Source: AP-15 sp963762575
Lineage (GTDB): Bacteria; Pseudomonadota; Alphaproteobacteria; ATCC43930; CGMCC-115725
Direction: 5' to 3'
NCBI GenBank assembly: GCA_963762575.1
Contig: CAVXLL010000002.1
Span: forward strand, 496,001 to 560,000
Length of the DNA: 64,000 nucleotides
Part shown: one piece after another, positions 61,163 through 64,000 of the stretch
Layout of the letters: every line of letters starts with the position of its first letter
Numbering within the stretch: the stretch's first letter is position 1
Made by a program: the position numbers and the translations under genes
Notes under the pieces: model-generated
Database searches by the model: none
What the model was told of the DNA's origin: nothing
Seen by the model: only the letters and a program-made list of their open reading frames with translations

Positions 61163-61355
61163 AACCCTCCCCCCTCGATGGGGGGAGGGTTTGGGTGGGG
61201 GTGACGGTGCCGCTGCGAAGGCGCCGCAAAGAAGGACATCCGATCCCAGCAAGCCGTTTGCTCACGAATGGACCAGATTTCCGACACTCGCGGGTCGCGA
61301 GCGGCGATCTGGTGCACATCACCCCCACCCAACCCTCCCCCATCAAGGGAGAGGG
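61163..61355. repeat. Palindromic element with long inverted ends
   Basis: The ends are inverted copies: ACCCTCCCCCC...GGGTGGGGGTGA at the left and TCACCCCCACCCAACCCTCC at the right, around a GC-rich centre of about 110 bp. Style and composition resemble the intra-operon palindromes. It lies just left of the insertion sequence. Confidence 0.65.
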
Positions 61356-62101
61356 CTTCAGGAATATTTGGCACTGTGGGAGTTTGAGCTTCACTCCTCG
61401 CGCAGTTTTGTAAGTGCATTTTGAAGACACGACACTAGCCCGGATTTCTCATACCGGGTTGGGAATTTGAGGGGCGGCCGCGGCAGCTGCACGCTGACAT
61501 TGTGGCGATGAAGGTTCACAACCTCCGCGAGTCCCGGCGGACGCAGTGGTGGTGCTGCGATTGGCGGTGTCGAATATGATCGCTGGCTTTCTCTGTTTCG
61601 TCAGCGTGCCGCGGCGGTGATCAGTTGTGCGTGGGCGCGGGCGAAGTCGCGCTGGTAGGGGCAGCCCGAGGCCATCGCGAATTTGATGCGCCGCACGCTG
61701 GTGCGCACCAGCGCGCCGATCTTGAGCAGTTTGCGGCGGATCGTGCCGCAGGTCGCCTTGGCGAATTGGGTGTGCTGCAGGGCAATGCGCCGCAGCGCGC
61801 AGAGCAGGACGTAGGCCATCGAGGCGAACCACAGGCGCAGCTGGTTGGCGCGCATCGTCGCCGCTGAGGTACGGTCGGCGAACAGATCGAGCTGACATTC
61901 CTTGATACGGTTTTCCATGTCGCCTCGGGCGCAGTAAATCTCCTCGTAGAGCCGCTGGGGCTCGGCGCCCTCAGAGCTCAGCGAGGTGACGACAAAGCGG
62001 GGATTGGCCGCGCCTTCGGTCCATTCCGCCTTGGCAACGACCCGGCGCTGGCGGCTCCAACTGTCGCGCGTCGACCACTGGAACTCCTTGAACCGGCGTG
62101 C

Positions 62102-62131
62102 CACGGGTCAAGCCCGTGGGCTGAAGGCCCA
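62102..62131. repeat. 30-bp palindromic insert with in-frame stop inside the transposase
   Basis: Read on the minus strand it forms two overlapping hairpins: CCGTGGGC/GCCCACGG and CCACGGG/CCCGTGG. Homologous transposases, from memory, run directly from ATGQP to ARRFK here, so the 30 bases look inserted. Confidence 0.6.
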
Positions 62132-62452
62132 CGGCTGGCCGGTCGCTTTGCTGTCCTCCTCGGCCTCACCCAGCTCGGCGGTGATCTCGGCGACGAGACG
62201 GTCGTTCTTGGCCAGGCCAAACAGGAAATCGATCTCATTGGCCTCGCACCAACTCATCAGGGCCTCGCGGGCAAAACCCGAATCGGCGCGCAGCACAATG
62301 CGCACCTCGGGCCAGCGCGCGCGGATCTGGGCGACGATGCGCGCCGTCTCCTCCACCGCTCCGGCGGCAGCATCGATGGCGGCGCGCCGCAACTTTGACG
62401 CCAGCAGATGCGACCCGCAGAAAATGTAGAGCGGCAGATAGCAGTAGCAGTC

Positions 62453-62489
62453 CCCCGGGTCCGGCTCCGCCGGCCCGAGGACAGGCTCC
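62453..62489. repeat. About 35-bp palindromic insert inside the transposase
   Basis: On the minus strand GTCCTCGGG pairs imperfectly with CCCGGGGGAC, with an inner CCGGC-GGA-GCCGG hairpin. It separates FFHGY from DCYCYLPLYIF and shifts the frame. Confidence 0.55.
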
Positions 62490-63152
62490 ATAGCCGTGAA
62501 AGAACCGCCCTTCCTGATGCCCGTGCAGCGGGTCATCGGTGGCATCGAGATCGAGGATGATCTGGTTTGGCGGGTGTTGGTGCGCCTCCACGAACAGATC
62601 GACAAACAGCGCCTCGATCCTGGCGCCGTCCCAGGCGATGCGGTGATAGCGCGTCAGCTCCGCTCCGCCCCGCTCAAGCCGGTTTAGCGTGCTCTTTCCG
62701 GCCAACGGCGCACAATCCTTGCGCCGGGCCGACAGCTTGCCGGCCAGCACCGCCATCGTCGGGTCGTGACGCAGCTCGTCGTGATCCACCAGATCTTCAT
62801 AGCCCAGCGCCAGCGCGAAGACCCGCTGCCCGACCAGCCGCACCACTTCGTGCTCGATCAGCTCCGGCGCGCGGCGGTCCGTAAAACAGCCGGCAAACCG
62901 CTCGACCAGCCGGATCGTCCGATCCGTCGCCCCCAGCAGCAAGGCACCCGCATCCGAGGTGATCTTGCCGCCGTCAAACCCGGCCACCACCGCACGCCCC
63001 TCAACGCGTGCAAAACCGAACAGATCCGCGCTACACTCTGTATGCATCGGGTCTCCCCCTTGGCCCTGAGACAAACCGTTGGTCCAACACGATTTTCTCA
63101 GATCCCGGAGCCCGATGCACCTACCCTGTGTGAGAAATGCGGGCTAGGTGTG

Positions 63153-63232
63153 AAGCGCATGCCCCGTCCTCTTTCTGAGTCTCGTAAACCAGAAAGTAGA
63201 CGGAAAACCTCCGTCTTGCGGGGCATGCGCTT
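63153..63232. repeat. 80-bp three-stem palindrome next to the insertion sequence
   Basis: A perfect 14-bp outer stem (AAGCGCATGCCCCG, 63153-63166, with CGGGGCATGCGCTT, 63219-63232) encloses two perfect 7-bp hairpins: CTTTCTG/CAGAAAG (63171-63196) and AGACGGA/TCCGTCT (63198-63216). This would fold as a three-way junction in RNA or single-stranded DNA. It may be a miniature mobile repeat or a structured RNA. Confidence 0.6.
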
Positions 63233-63295
63233 GCGACAAATCGATTCACCCCCTCGGCTTCCCCGGACAGCCCTGCGCACCGCGGGAGAGGGGGG

Positions 63296-63316
63296 ACCAA
63301 GCCCGAAGGGCTTGGT
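63296..63316. repeat. Short perfect hairpin after the reductase gene
   Basis: Nine-base arms ACCAAGCCC/GGGCTTGGT around GAA, 26 nt beyond the stop of the reductase-like gene. No U-tract follows, so its role as terminator is doubtful. Confidence 0.4.
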
Positions 63317-63341
63317 GGGTGAGGGTCTACAGACGTGGACG

Positions 63342-64000
63342 TCAGTTCAGCCGCAGATCGGTGATGTGCTTCGGGTCGGGCTTCAATTCGCCGCGCTCGA
63401 CCCGGGTGACGATGTCGGTCAGCACCGCGTTAGTGGGCGCGGAGATCCCGACCTTCTCGCCCTCTCGTACGACAAAGCCGTTGAGAAACTGGATCTCGGT
63501 GCGCCGCCCCTTCACCATGTCCTGGCCCATCGACGGACGGTGCTCGCCGCCACCGGGGCGATTGGCCTCGGCGAGGCGGTGATCGTCGATCTCCTTTTCC
63601 GCCGCCGGATCGCCTTCGCCGGCGCGGGCCAAGGTCTCCGGGTCCATGTGGCTGACTTCGTCGAACGTATAGCCGAGGGCCTGCCCGACACGGATCGCCT
63701 CGCTGGCGAGCCGGTTCGAAAAATGGCGGATCGCGTCATTCTTGGTCATGTCGCGGCTGATCATGCCTGTGCAGGCCGACAGCCCGTTGCCCATGACGTT
63801 GGTGACGAGCTTCGACCAGCGTTCGCCCCAGAGGTTTTCGGTGACCATGGCGCTGTCGGCATAGCTGACCAGCTGGCAAACCTCTTGGGCGCGGTCGGTC
63901 TTGCGGCCGTGGACCTCGCCGACCCGAAAGACAGTGTGACGCGAACCCGATTTGCCCGCGGCCCGGCGCACTTGGCCGGGCGCGTGCAGTTCGACAGTGA
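63342..64000 (-). CDS. Ketopantoate reductase-family protein, N-terminal part outside the window
   Basis: The frame is open to the right edge, so the NAD(P)-binding Rossmann domain lies outside. About 219 residues are visible: VFRVGEVHGRKTDRAQEVCQ, then the helical C-terminal domain with the catalytic Lys region ENLWGERWSKLVTNVMGNGL, and ending REGEKVGISAPTNAVLTDIV. These blocks are typical of PanE/ApbA-type 2-dehydropantoate 2-reductases and related oxidoreductases. Length and several insertions suggest a paralogue rather than the biosynthetic PanE. The internal GTG at 63971 is not the start. Confidence 0.8.
   Translation of the reverse strand, partial: TVELHAPGQVRRAAGKSGSRHTVFRVGEVHGRKTDRAQEVCQLVSYADSAMVTENLWGERWSKLVTNVMGNGLSACTGMISRDMTKNDAIRHFSNRLASEAIRVGQALGYTFDEVSHMDPETLARAGEGDPAAEKEIDDHRLAEANRPGGGEHRPSMGQDMVKGRRTEIQFLNGFVVREGEKVGISAPTNAVLTDIVTRVERGELKPDPKHITDLRLN

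Larger units (their letters stand above)
61601..63047 (-). pseudogene. IS1380-type transposase, interrupted by two small palindromes
   Basis: The DDE transposase begins MHTECSADLFGFARVEGRAV, with VAGFDGGKITSDAGALLLGA and IILDLDATDDPLHGHQEGRF. After FFHGY about 34-37 bases of palindromic sequence break the frame, and the protein resumes with CYCYLPLYIFCGSHLLASKL and VRIVLRADSGFAREALMSWC. After KATGQP a 30-base in-frame insert adds a TGA stop before RRFKEFQWSTRDSWSRQRRV. The end carries YEEIYCARGDMENRIKECQL and DRTSAATMRANQLRLWFASM. The element therefore cannot make an intact transposase. Confidence 0.88.
61439..63143 (-). mobile_element. IS1380-family insertion sequence
   Basis: The element is 1705 bp long. 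Terminal inverted repeats are CCCGGATTTCTCA at the left and TGAGAAATGCGGG at the right (one mismatch), and both ends are flanked by CTAG (61435-61438 and 63144-63147), a 4-bp target duplication as expected for IS1380. It carries one transposase gene on the minus strand, which is broken. Confidence 0.88.

Noticed and set aside
61163..61355. A CRISPR or tandem repeat array
   Set aside because: The repeats are inverted and not regularly spaced; there are no unique spacers and no cas genes in the window.

Overview
The window comes from a high-GC alphaproteobacterium of soil type, probably near Rhodospirillales or Rhizobiales. I infer this from the blocks proS-lolC-lolD-dnaE, thrC-M16 peptidase, thrB-rnhA and trpB-trpA, from a short bacterial ProRS without a large insertion domain, and from many acyl-CoA, aromatic and C1-type catabolic enzymes. 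No rRNA, CRISPR array, phage or plasmid backbone is visible. One tRNA (Leu, GAG) is present.

Layout. 0-5.5 kb: a Cys-rich exported protein cut by the window edge, a CmcJ-type oxidoreductase, and an operon of a formyl-CoA transferase-like protein, a ThDP enzyme and a small protein. 5.6-10.9 kb: bacterioferritin, then a catabolic operon of a two-domain VOC dioxygenase, an HsaA-like flavin monooxygenase, a MetE-C-like methyltransferase and an FAD monooxygenase. 10.9-21.6 kb: a run of small exported proteins and gene remnants (duplicated outer-membrane protein, two OmpA lipoproteins, three AraC regulators of which two are fragments, broken sulfatase and HAD phosphatase, an ABC membrane domain without ATPase). 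21.6-30.2 kb: aminotransferase, proS, lolC, lolD and dnaE. 30.2-31.5 kb: an AT-richer insert carrying a TIR-domain gene, followed by a second copy of the dnaE 3' end. 31.7-45.8 kb: MOSC protein, sugar dehydrogenase, threonine dehydratase-like enzyme, leucine or branched-chain acyl-CoA genes (ivd, acyl-CoA dehydrogenase, RidA), tRNA-Leu, lipB, a BBE-type oxidase, an orphan molybdopterin subunit and a NucS-like nuclease. 45.9-57.4 kb: trpA/trpB, an HpaB-type monooxygenase, a polytopic membrane protein, thrC, an M16 peptidase, GNAT, yqgE, a peroxiredoxin, rnhA and thrB. 57.5-64 kb: CDGSH protein, lipoproteins, cupin, amidohydrolase, gene remnants, an IS1380-family element bounded by 4-bp CTAG duplications, and the 3' part of a ketopantoate-reductase-like gene.

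Most clear metabolic groups run as short operons with ATGA-type overlaps (ridA-like/acyl-CoA dehydrogenase, thrC/M16, thrB/rnhA, sugar dehydrogenase/threonine dehydratase). Palindromic intergenic elements sit inside three of these operons, and two small palindromes interrupt the transposase.

Caution on sequence quality. At least fifteen genes, including essential ones (proS, lolC, lolD, dnaE, thrC, thrB, rnhA), are broken by single-base frame changes that keep family homology on both sides, often in compensating pairs. The simplest reading is indel error in the assembly. For those genes I give the reconstructed span and say where the frame changes. True decay is more likely for the remnants at 12-21 kb and 60-63 kb, which are also truncated.
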